A stretch of DNA of 64,000 nucleotides from Sphaerolaimus hirsutus (Eukaryota > Nematoda > Chromadorea > Monhysterida > Sphaerolaimidae). Numbering within the stretch: position 1 is the stretch's first letter; each line of letters starts with the position of its first letter. The DNA is taken from NCBI GenBank assembly GCA_964036195.1, contig OZ038453.1:9315469-9379468 (forward strand), read 5' to 3'. The position numbers were made by a program, and so were the translations under genes. Below are positions 1 to 10,200 of the stretch, piece by piece. The notes below the pieces were generated by a model. It did no database searches. It was not told the DNA's origin and saw only the letters and a list, made by a program, of their open reading frames with translations.

Positions 1-905
1 TAAAAAACATTCCTGTACACATTTAGACGATACGGGTTGACGGATGATGTCACTCGTTCAAATCACCGAGGTGCAAAAATATTAGACTGCGCCGGGTTGG
101 TGGCAGTGCCGCACCTTGTAAAGTGTCATGTCATTTGTCAAATGCCATGCAACGAAAAAAAAAACTCCCAATATTGGCTTGGCGTGTACCTATGCCAATT
201 TATGCGCAAATATACGCGTGATATTTTGTTTTGCAAAATATTCACCTATAGTGAATCAGTACCAAAAAGTTCAACTAAAAAGTCAGTACTTCCGTTTTTT
301 AACGACTCGGCAGTGTTTTGCAAGTTGACAAGTTTGCAATTCAACAATGACGCAAAGGAATGATTCATATTACAACAGTGAATAAACAGAACATGAAAAT
401 GACCAGTAACAAAATGAGAATCAGACTTGGAAAAAAACAACGTATTGTAATAGGTTCAAGCTTCAGCTGTTCCAACTGCAATGATGTACACATGTTGCCT
501 ATTCAAAATCTAGAATACCCCTGCGGTGTACACCAGTAGCACATCAGCTTTGGCTTCCCACTAAAATTTACTGCATTACCTACAAACATGTTGACAGAGT
601 GGAGGGCAAACCATGATTAAAAGTGACATTGTGCCCTACAGTTTGGAGCAGCTTTAGTGCCAGACATCAGTTAATCAAAGACATTCAAAATGAAACTAGC
701 AAACTTCCATCACTAGGAAACACAAAAAAATGGAAACACCATGCAAGCACTAAATGAGAGTGCACCACTGAAAAAAACCTAATCATGATAAACAACTGGA
801 GATCATAGAACAAAATGGAATGCAAAATTGAGTATCCATTAACAGAGGGCATGTTCACACTGCCCAGTCAGAAAAAATGTGGCAGTGACAGTGATTGTCA
901 TTGTT
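1..905. repeat. 3' flank of duplicated segment, copy A
   Basis: Non-coding. It aligns along most of its length with 25016-25800, for example the CATTTGTCAAATGCCATGC block near 129 and 25023, and the GGGCATGTTCACACTGCCCA block near 847 and 25742. This shows that the tandem duplication reaches past the 3' end of the ankyrin/RING gene. The homology is cut at about 905 by the LINE insertion and resumes at about 6986. No convincing gene seen. Confidence 0.75.
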
Positions 906-1492
906 AATTTAATTTAATTTAATTAAAGGTAGAGCGGATCAATGTACAAGCAATTTTACTCATACATAAGGGACAGCCAAGATAAGGTCTGGTCCTTCCG
1001 CACAGGATACAGTATATAGGAAATATATATATGTCAACACAAGAATTAACAAATTCCAATGTCAACAAAAACATAAAGAATGTCACCTAACATTACTTCA
1101 ATCACCCTTTGTTATCGAGCATTCTGCCAATGGCACACCACCCAAATCCAATGTGATTTATGACCTGGAAAATGATGCTCATTCCATGATCTGAAAAATT
1201 TGGGGGTTTTCTCTTAAGAAGTTTAATTATCACATAAATGTAATTGATTATTTTACAAATTTTTTTTTTATTTAATGCAATTTTAACATTATTTAAAGTG
1301 AAATTTTTTTGTCTTTATTCTGTAAATCATCACATCAATATCACAGTATTACCCATGCATACATACTGCTGTAAATGTCAAATGACATTGCATGAATATA
1401 TATACAATCACCCTGACTGAGTATTATTCAGACTTAGGTGATTGTGATACTCAGCACTCATTTACAGTTACAGCAGCATTCAATTACCAGCA

Positions 1493-4400
1493 CTATCCAC
1501 GAAAGTATAACCCGGTGGAAACCAACGTATCTATCAGATCTCTGTGTCTGCTACAAACATTTCCATTAAGCAAATCATATTTAGATGCACAGTTATACAC
1601 ACATTTAAGAGTGGTAATGTCATTTCGCATTCTGTCTAATTTTTGGCAGGTATAGAGTATATGGGTCACACTGCTACGTATTTTGCAATTTTCAGTGCTA
1701 CATGCTAAACATAATTTTCTACCTGTAATCGCGTGATCGCGAAGCCCGTTGTGCCGTGCAGCAAACCAGTTTAAATGAGTGTATTTGAGGCTTTTTAGAC
1801 TACATTGACTGTGTGTTTCAGGGCGTATGTCAGCAATCTTTTGGCTTTGCACTGCCTGCAGTGATATCGCACGTCTATTTTGTTCTATCATCCGTTTTAG
1901 GTTGATCTTAGTCAAACAAAGTGCTGTTTGGTTAGTGATTCTTACATGTTTGCATGCCCCCCTGAATTGACTTTCTGATGTTTCACATTTTTTTGAGAGT
2001 CGGGCATTCCCACATAATTTTTTGTCAGAATTAAGCGATATTTTGAGGAGTCTTAAATTATCTAGTAAATGCATGTATCTGTGATATGTTATGACCATTT
2101 GGTAATATTTGTCGGAGGGTAAATTCCCGCCCAGGTCAAGTGTTAAACTCGCTGAACTACATGTGTTTGGCAACCGCACACAGCGTTTCATTGTACTGAT
2201 GTATAATTTATCCATTTTAGATAGTATTTTTGCATCTACACCGGTTACTTCTAGTCCGTACATACTTTGTGGCTCAACATAGCCCTTGTAGCATATTTTT
2301 GCATAGTGCAAGGGCGTAACTGTCTTTTTTGAAGATAAAATGGCTAACGAGCTGAATTTCAACATTTTAGTGTATGAATTGAGTATATGTTTGTGGAATG
2401 GATTACGCTCTGAGGTGATGGTTATGCCGAGATACTTAGTCTCGTCACATTCATGTATTTCACCTTTGATTTTTTCGGCTGACCAGCCCAGGGGCCATTT
2501 CATTGGAGTTGAATGTTCCCCCCAGCGTAGGACCATGGATTTTGATGTATTTATGCTTATGTTCCAGTTCCAGGCCCAGTCACTGAAGAGGTCTAATATT
2601 TTAAGCAATCCAAGTTCTGTATTTGATGTCAAACACACATCATCTGCAAAGAATAATCCAGGGATTTTACTTGTATTTTTGTCCAATTTTGCACCTAGTC
2701 CTGACTCCTGAAGTACGTGTGCCAAGTCGTACATGTAAATGGCGTAGAGTGTTGGGCTCAATGCGCAACCTTGTGCAACTCCATATGGGTAATCAAGCTC
2801 TTCACTTGTATAGTCAGCATATGTCATTTTTACCTTAATATTTGTGTAGGCATTAGCAATTGCTGTTACCAGTTTGCTTGGTATACCCATATCTATCATT
2901 TTTTTCCATAATTTGTCTCTAACAACGCGGTCAAATGCCTTTTCTGCATCCACAAAGCATGTGTAAAATTTATTTCCATTAGCCTTTGCATAGCTATAGC
3001 ATGTTTTTAGGATTTGAACGTTATCACATGTTCTTCTGTTTGGTCGGAATCCACCTTGCAATTCTGTAAAGACATTAGCTTCTTCACAAATTGTTATTAA
3101 ACGCTTATTTAAAAGTATCATGTATAGTTTCTTAATGTTACATGAGATACCTAGGGTTCTGTAGTTTTTCATATCAGATTTTGGACCTTTCTTGTGAAGT
3201 AAAACCATTTTGCAAATTTTTGCTTCTTGTGGGATCTCTGATCCGTTCAACCATGAGTTGTACATCAACCGTAAATTTTCCTTGAATGAGACACTCATGT
3301 GCTTAAAGTACTCGTGATGAATGTCAGTAGTCCCTGGTGATTTGTTATTTTTTAAATGTTTAATTGCATTATCCAGTTCTGCCATTGAAAATTCTGTGGT
3401 GGCGCCTGTATTGATCAGTACAGATGTGTCTAGTAATTTGTCAACTGTTGGACATTCTGTGTTTCCGGGGTTAAGTTTCATAACTGTAGCCCAAGCTTTT
3501 TTCATTTCTATGTTCATTTCAGATTGAGACTGAATCGGATCACCTTTCTCATTTTCCATTGTGTGTACTATCCCCGAGTTAATATTTTTGTTTTTGTTCA
3601 CATGTTTATAGATGTGATTAATGTTGTTGTGACTTGCCAAAACCAATTTATCCATAAGTTTTTCATTTTGTTCCCTTTCTTTTCTTTTTTTTACCCGGCG
3701 TAATTCTGCCCTAAGTCTTGTTTGATTTTGTTTATGTTGAAGCTCCCCTGTTTTTTTAAATTTGCGACGTTCCTTGGCCATACGCCGATGGAGTTTTTGG
3801 ATTTCTCTGTTAGGCCTATGACCTGGGCCTGTGTTGATTTGTTTGCGCCCAGTTGTTGACTCAATTGCTGCTTCATGAACACTTTTTATCATATCCATGT
3901 AATCTGTCGCATGCGCATTTTCTGTGCATGTATGAAATATCTCCCATTCGTCTTGAGTTGGTTTTATTATTCTAGTTTTTGGTTTTATTTTTTCTGGGTT
4001 CATGTTGATTTTCATGATTATAGCATGATGGTCTGAGATTAAAGGGCATTGTTCACCACAGTCATCTATGCACCCTGTGATGTCAATATCTGTGGAGGAA
4101 AAACATAAATCAATTATCGATTCAGCATTTTTCCTTTCAAATGTCCACTGACCTCTTAAGCGTTCATTTAATAGGGTTGGTGTATATTCGCATATCCAAT
4201 CCCTGATTAATTTTCCATTTTCATTCACATCCTGTTTGTTGCCCGGTATACCCAACTCATCACATCCAATGTGACCGTTGAAATCCCCTATTAATATTGT
4301 TATCTCATTGTTCTGTCTGGATCGCACAAGAAGGTGTCCCAGTGTATCTAAGATATCACTGTTTAATTTTTGTACTTCCATTGACTTTTTCACCTTGCTG

Positions 4401-6904
4401 TTATTTTCTAAGTAACAAGCAAAAATGTTATATGCTTGCCCATGGTTAGTTAATATGCGAACGCCTGAGATATAATCAGAATGCAAAGTAGCGTTAACTG
4501 TGTATCGCAATGTATTTTTCAGATACATTGAAATACCGCCTGTTTTTTTACCACTCTTAAATGTGTGTACAGCTGTGTAACCGTTCAATGAGCCTGCATC
4601 AGTAGCACACATCAAGTTTGTTTCAACAAAGCAAAGCAGATCTGCAGCAGTGTTTGAAATAGCAGTCAAAACCTCACTCCACTTTCCTTTCAATGACCGT
4701 GCATTTTGGTACAGCATGGTAAAACCAGCTAGAACATCCAATGTGCCATTTTCAGAGTCTATTGAATAAAGTGATTCTAAATGTGCACCATTTACTAACT
4801 TGCACATGTATAAGAGTAAGCAGATCTTAACAACAAAGGAACTTTGAGAAAGGAAACCACACTGAGTAGTGTGTGACAATCTTCCAAAGTAAAGCATTGG
4901 TAAAACCATCAAACGATAAATCCACATAAAATGAGTAAAAATTGTAAACGCATGAAATGAAAGTTTAACAAAAAGCATTCTAGCTCTCAAAAATATACCC
5001 ACTTCTCTGTTTGGGTTAAACCCCACACAAGGGTTTGCATACCAACCTGTATCTTCTGTATAGTTGTATAAAGTCTCGAATTGAATCTTAAAAGTTTTGA
5101 ATTTGAAATCTGAATTTGTATCACAATTTTCTAGTGTAACCATTTTTTTTAAATCAGTGTCTGAATGGATAGGAAAACATGTGTTATTTACGTATTTAGT
5201 GTCTAATCTAACTAACAGAAGCTTTGTATGTGTTTGCCATTTCCTGCTGCATTTTACATGACTTTTGACACTTTGCAGAAGATTTGACACATTGCAGACC
5301 AGTTTACAAACTCTGGGAACTGTTTGCCATTTTCCGAGGCATTTTATACAATGTTTGACATTTTCCAAGACATTTGACACTTTACAAGGCAGTTTACAGT
5401 TTTTGTGGGTGTCCCCATTTTGCATTTGCCATTTACCACCACATCTTACATGAATTTTAATACTTTGCATTACATTTGACACTTTACAGGGCAGTTTACA
5501 GTGTTTTCCAGTGCACCATGTATGTATTTGCCATTTCCTGCTGCAGTTTACTTGACTTTTGACATTTTGCAGGACAGCTGACATTTTGCAGATCAGTTTA
5601 CAAACTTCAGAAACACCCCTCATATTTGCTTGCCATTTTACGAAACATTTTACATGACTTTTGACACTTTGCAGGACATTTGACACATTACAGAACAGTT
5701 TAAAGAGTTTGGTAGCGCCCCTTGTACATGTTTGCCATTCTACATAGCATTTTACATGACTTTTGACACTTTGCATGACATTTGACACTTTACAGAATAG
5801 TTTACAAAGTTTGGGATCAGTGCTTGTACATGTTTGCCATTTTACATAGCATTTTACACGACTTTCAACACTTTGCATGACATTTGACACTTTACAGGGC
5901 AGTTTACAGTGTTTTGCAGTGCCCCATGTATGTGTATACCATTTCGCACTGCAGTTTATCTGACTTTTGACACTTTGCATGACATATGACACTTTACAGA
6001 ATAGTTTACAAAGTTTGGGAGTGCCACTTGTACATGTTTGCCATTTTACATAGCATTTTGCATGACTTTTGACACGTTGCATGACATTTGACACTTTACA
6101 GAGCAGTTTACAGTGTTTTGCAGTGCCCCATGTATGTGTATACCATTTCGCGCTGCAGTATACTTGACTTTTGACACTTTGCATGACATTTGCCACTTTA
6201 CAAGAGCGATTTCGGCACCCCTGTGACCCATGAATTACGTTGGGTGTCTGTACGTTGCACACCCTGACTATGTGTCTTGAATCATCATAGAGACACGTTG
6301 TAAAACCCCCCTGAGTACAAAACGACCAACCTACAGCAGGGCGATTGCTCATAGCAGTGGAGTCACGCGAATCTGCTCCCACATCGGCACAGCAAACACA
6401 CTTTCCGACTGCTGCGTACATGCACAGGCCACGAATCGACGTACTTTCATTTTTTTCACATTTGAACAACACTAAGTTGGCTTTGGATACATTAACGTTT
6501 TCGTTCCCTTGGCCGCGTGCCAATATTCGTTGGCTGAGTGCCAATTTCATAAAAAACGTTAACGGCATTTGACCCAGAAAGGCATTGTTGCCGAAACCAT
6601 CGTTTGGTAGACTTGAGCTCTTTGTGCGAGCAGATTCACCCATCGGGGGTGTTGAGAGTTGCAGATTTTTCATGTAGATCGGTTCTCGTAACCTTTCGAT
6701 ACATGATCTGGTCAACTCTAAATCGAGGACCGAAGCCACTTGTTGGCTAGTCGACTCGATGTTTTGGCGCGATGCCAGGTGAGCGGAAATCGTCTCGGAA
6801 AGCCCCAACGGCTCTTCCTGTGAGACTATCTGCTCACATTTTGACCACGATGGTCCTAAGTTTCCTCCAAAACACACCAAACCCACCAACAACAGTTGTA
6901 TCAC
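1493..6904 (-). CDS. LINE polyprotein: Cys-rich repeats, APE endonuclease, reverse transcriptase
   Basis: One uninterrupted 1803-codon frame. Residues 1-14 are hydrophobic. Residues ~225-565 hold ten 34-residue repeats of the form CKLFCKVSNVMQSVKSHVKC. A hydrophobic stretch lies at ~640-705. An apurinic-type endonuclease spans ~728-965, with YQNARSL, the catalytic-type GDFNGH and a terminal SDHHA. The reverse transcriptase spans ~1180-1510, with GGFRPNRRT, DAEKAFDRV, AQGCALSP and the active-site box FADD near residue 1413. A C-terminal Cys/His knuckle (CLAC...HILYTC) lies near 1735. The enzyme would copy its RNA at a nicked target. There is no stop or frameshift, so the copy may be recent and competent. 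No conventional gag-like ORF1 is seen; the repeat-bearing N-terminus takes its place. Confidence 0.9.
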   Translation of the reverse strand: MIQLLLVGLVCFGGNLGPSWSKCEQIVSQEEPLGLSETISAHLASRQNIESTSQQVASVLDLELTRSCIERLREPIYMKNLQLSTPPMGESARTKSSSLPNDGFGNNAFLGQMPLTFFMKLALSQRILARGQGNENVNVSKANLVLFKCEKNESTSIRGLCMYAAVGKCVCCADVGADSRDSTAMSNRPAVGWSFCTQGGFTTCLYDDSRHIVRVCNVQTPNVIHGSQGCRNRSCKVANVMQSVKSQVYCSAKWYTHTWGTAKHCKLLCKVSNVMQRVKSHAKCYVKWQTCTSGTPKLCKLFCKVSYVMQSVKSQINCSAKWYTHTWGTAKHCKLPCKVSNVMQSVESRVKCYVKWQTCTSTDPKLCKLFCKVSNVMQSVKSHVKCYVEWQTCTRGATKLFKLFCNVSNVLQSVKSHVKCFVKWQANMRGVSEVCKLICKMSAVLQNVKSQVNCSRKWQIHTWCTGKHCKLPCKVSNVMQSIKIHVRCGGKWQMQNGDTHKNCKLPCKVSNVLENVKHCIKCLGKWQTVPRVCKLVCNVSNLLQSVKSHVKCSRKWQTHTKLLLVRLDTKYVNNTCFPIHSDTDLKKMVTLENCDTNSDFKFKTFKIQFETLYNYTEDTGWYANPCVGFNPNREVGIFLRARMLFVKLSFHAFTIFTHFMWIYRLMVLPMLYFGRLSHTTQCGFLSQSSFVVKICLLLYMCKLVNGAHLESLYSIDSENGTLDVLAGFTMLYQNARSLKGKWSEVLTAISNTAADLLCFVETNLMCATDAGSLNGYTAVHTFKSGKKTGGISMYLKNTLRYTVNATLHSDYISGVRILTNHGQAYNIFACYLENNSKVKKSMEVQKLNSDILDTLGHLLVRSRQNNEITILIGDFNGHIGCDELGIPGNKQDVNENGKLIRDWICEYTPTLLNERLRGQWTFERKNAESIIDLCFSSTDIDITGCIDDCGEQCPLISDHHAIIMKINMNPEKIKPKTRIIKPTQDEWEIFHTCTENAHATDYMDMIKSVHEAAIESTTGRKQINTGPGHRPNREIQKLHRRMAKERRKFKKTGELQHKQNQTRLRAELRRVKKRKEREQNEKLMDKLVLASHNNINHIYKHVNKNKNINSGIVHTMENEKGDPIQSQSEMNIEMKKAWATVMKLNPGNTECPTVDKLLDTSVLINTGATTEFSMAELDNAIKHLKNNKSPGTTDIHHEYFKHMSVSFKENLRLMYNSWLNGSEIPQEAKICKMVLLHKKGPKSDMKNYRTLGISCNIKKLYMILLNKRLITICEEANVFTELQGGFRPNRRTCDNVQILKTCYSYAKANGNKFYTCFVDAEKAFDRVVRDKLWKKMIDMGIPSKLVTAIANAYTNIKVKMTYADYTSEELDYPYGVAQGCALSPTLYAIYMYDLAHVLQESGLGAKLDKNTSKIPGLFFADDVCLTSNTELGLLKILDLFSDWAWNWNISINTSKSMVLRWGEHSTPMKWPLGWSAEKIKGEIHECDETKYLGITITSERNPFHKHILNSYTKMLKFSSLAILSSKKTVTPLHYAKICYKGYVEPQSMYGLEVTGVDAKILSKMDKLYISTMKRCVRLPNTCSSASLTLDLGGNLPSDKYYQMVITYHRYMHLLDNLRLLKISLNSDKKLCGNARLSKKCETSESQFRGACKHVRITNQTALCLTKINLKRMIEQNRRAISLQAVQSQKIADIRPETHSQCSLKSLKYTHLNWFAARHNGLRDHAITGRKLCLACSTENCKIRSSVTHILYTCQKLDRMRNDITTLKCVYNCASKYDLLNGNVCSRHRDLIDTLVSTGLYFRG
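5225..6210 (-). repeat. ~102-bp tandem repeats inside the LINE ORF
   Basis: Ten degenerate units of about 102 bp, all in frame. On the minus strand each contains TGTAAAGTGTCAAATGTCAT, then AAAGTGTCAAAAGTCATGTA, then GGCAAAC and GGCACTCCCAAACTTTGTAA. The last block resembles the termini of the separate MITE family at 44903-45177, 20282-20469 and 60247-60465. Confidence 0.85.
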
Positions 6905-7292
6905 GCGCTGCAGCCTGCAGATGTTCGTCGGTAAGAAAAAAATCGCGTTGACTTTTTTCTTTTTTCACAAACAACTACTTTTTTTTGTTGGTTTGGTTTG
7001 ACAACTGCAATAAAATATTGTGCTGCCATTTTCAAATTTTTGTGATTCAGTGCATAATTTTGTGTGCATATTCATCATGTAAATCCTCATGTAGGCCCTC
7101 CCGGGTTTACATGACGACGGGCACAGGGTCGCACATTCAATAACAGAAGTGAAAAATCACCCATCAAAGGTGTCAAAAAACTTTCAGGGACTTTAAAAAT
7201 ATATCGTAAGTATATATGACCACCTCTCTAACACTAGTCATTCACTGTCTTTGCCACAATTTCAACAATCAGTTGTCTCTGGCCCCATCCAC

Positions 7293-10200
7293 TCAATTCA
7301 CACCACTGATAATCATGCGCCTGCTCTCTTTAATCACCGCACGGCAAAGTGGGCATGTCCGTCTGTGGGGCATTCCAGCAGCCTCCGTCTGCAGTTTTGC
7401 ATCGCACTTGTGGCAGGTGCACGCGTGGCCGCATGGGTAGAAGCTGGTGTTCTGGGTGAGGAGTAGTTTGGTGTTATTGTTATACATTTAGGGGGTTGGT
7501 AATGGTAAAACTGGCAGAAAGCACCTAGACATAGTTGACAATGAAACTAAATGTCAACTGGTTCCTATCCCAATTCAAAGCTTGCTGATGAGCTTTGAAC
7601 AACGTTCAAATGCGAAAGTGTTTATTTATGTTGCAAATGAAGCTGTAGTGTTGGACAAAAGTGTTGGGCATAGTGTTACTGGTTATTTTAACAAACTTTG
7701 AATTACAATCATAACCAATTGACATTTGGTGTGTCGTTCTCAATTAGTGCGATAAAAGCGATAATAAGCTAAGCAGTGGGTGGTAATTGATCCATCTGGC
7801 ATGTGAATAAATCAGCACAAGTATTTATCCCCGGTTAACCTGATTCACTATATCTGATTCACTACATCTAATCGGGGGGGGGGGCATAAAATTTCAGATG
7901 TGAAGAACCGACTAGCCCAAAAAACGCTCAGGCACGATTTCGATTATCATCCAATGTGGCATTATAAATATATATTATTCGTTAAAAGGCATGAAAATAT
8001 AAATAAATTTTTTTCAATGTGACAACATGCCAGGCAGGACTATTAAGTACCTTCCAGTCATCCACATCAAAAGCCAACAAAAACAATCAATCAAAATCAA
8101 GACAAAATGATGGTTGAAAACAGCAAAAACTCACGATCATCTTTTCCATGCACAAAATGCACATGGTCCCATTCCCAGGTGCGGCGTCATTATTGGTCCG
8201 AACTTGGTGGAACGGCATGGTGCGAGTGCCAGTAGCGCCAATTTCCTGGCCGCTGGATGTTTGGGTGGTGTAGTGGCAAATGTTTTTTTCCGGAACTGTT
8301 AAGTATACATATTTTTTGGAACTATTTTTATTTTACAAATGATGATGTATGATGTTTCCTTCAGAAAAATGCTGTCCGCAGAGTATATAAAAAATATAAA
8401 AAATCCTCTACACAAACCTGTGGTAATCAAAACAGACTCTACACAAAACCTTATATTTACAAGTGCGAAAATTTTACAAAACCAACCCATCGATGCCCTG
8501 TTGCAATTCCGACTGGCCATCTGGTTTAAAAGTGTACACAATCGCTGCCAACTTGTACCATGCATTGCGTTTTTCCGTTGTTACATTTGTTCGGCCAATA
8601 AATGCCTCCTCCAAGCAAGCTCCCTCTGTATCGTGGTACCCTGTAAAAAGTGTAAAGATTGTCAGTAATCACATTAAGCGTAGATGATCACTAAAAAGAA
8701 CAATGTCGACGCAGCGACAACTCAGCGCAAGTAAACCCTCAGGGCAATTAAACTCTCAGCGCAAGTAAACTCTCAGGGCAAGTAAGCTCTCAGCGCAAGT
8801 AATCTATACCCAGTTAAATGATTGGTGTATTTGGATTGGACCCCTCCAGGGGTTCATAAAGATAGTAAATTGCTCATCCAGAGGGACAGATCGCTGGAAA
8901 AATCTATTTGGGGGTCGCGGGGGTTCAGTATATTAGCTTTTCTAAGTGTAAAAACAAAAATGTTAAAATATCGCAAAAATAGATGAAAATGTCCAAAACA
9001 GGTATATAAGCACATACACAGCCAAAAATAGTTGAAAATGGGCAGTAATTTACATGAACGATAATGATTTTGAAGTCTATGAAATCAATATACCCTAAAT
9101 CCTCGAATAAGACCCCAGGGGAGTTTTTTTTCCTCAGATGTTTTGGGGGGGGGGGTTATTCAGGGGGGGGGGTTATTCGAGAGGGGGAGTTATTTTTTCC
9201 TCGTAAAACTTGAACTTAATTCATTGTTCGGGTGCAATCTGTAAACTCATGTAATTCAGGTATTTAATTGTCCAGCAAAAATAAAAAGATGTGTATAATG
9301 CATACACTGCATACACGGTAATATATCTGCTGCCGCTCAGGTTAATATTCTTTTATATTTTTGTAAACTCCTGCCCGATCAAGTCCGGCCCCCAATTTTT
9401 TATTTTACTTCTGACGTCCTATCTACAGTTCTAGGACGCGCCAGAAGCAGCTGAAACTTGCGGTAGATATTGGCGCAACACCCCTCTACTTCGCATGAAT
9501 TGAAGGGGTCGCGGCGACCCCCTACAGGGTGGGTCGACGAGTGCAAAAAAAATTGCAGCTTTTTTAGTGTCCCACACATGTCCGGCCCCCACTGATTTCT
9601 TACACTGCGGGTGCCGTACCTCCAGCTGTGGGAGGGGTATAAATCTAAAGTTTTGGGGATGTGTCGCCAACATCCCTCCCCTACTATACACTGGCCAGGC
9701 GGTTTTTGGCAACTCCCCACAGTGTGGGGTGCAACGTTTAAAATTTATTAAAATGTTACTGTCACACACAAGTCCAGCATCCAATTGAATTTCTAAAAAT
9801 AGACACTTTTGTCGTGTTTTAACACTAATGTGGTTGACAATGTGAATTAGCATGAAACATCCTCTAAAAATATCTTATCCGACCTAAAATCGCCCACCAC
9901 ATGAACCCCTCCCCCCAAGTGGGTGACAAAAAATCACTTTTTACAACTTTTTTGTTAGACACTTGAACTGCTGGTTTACAATAATTTATAGGGGAGGGTT
10001 AAATGTTTCAAATTGTGTAAAAAACCTTACCTCCAAAATGCCTTCATAAGAAAATTTGCTGGGGGTAAATTTAAAATTGTAAATTTTGCTTATTTTTGTT
10101 CCAGCAATGATGTCATTTTTACAATTTGAAATTCACCCCCAGCAAATTTTCTTGTGAAGGCATTTTTGAGGTAAGATTTTTTACACAACTTGAGACCTTT

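Larger units (their letters stand above)
906..6985 (-). mobile_element. Full-length APE-type LINE retrotransposon
   Basis: A non-LTR element about 6.1 kb long. Its boundaries come from comparison with copy B, where the sequence is continuous through CACTGTTGGTTTGG at 25795-25808. In copy A the same sequence is split after TGTT (902-905) and resumes at TGTT (6986-6989), giving a 4-5 bp target duplication. The low-coordinate end is the element's 3' end and carries an AATTTA-type tandem tail (906-925) instead of poly(A). The 5' leader before the ORF is only about 80 bp; the 3' untranslated part is about 590 bp. Clade not assigned. Confidence 0.9.
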
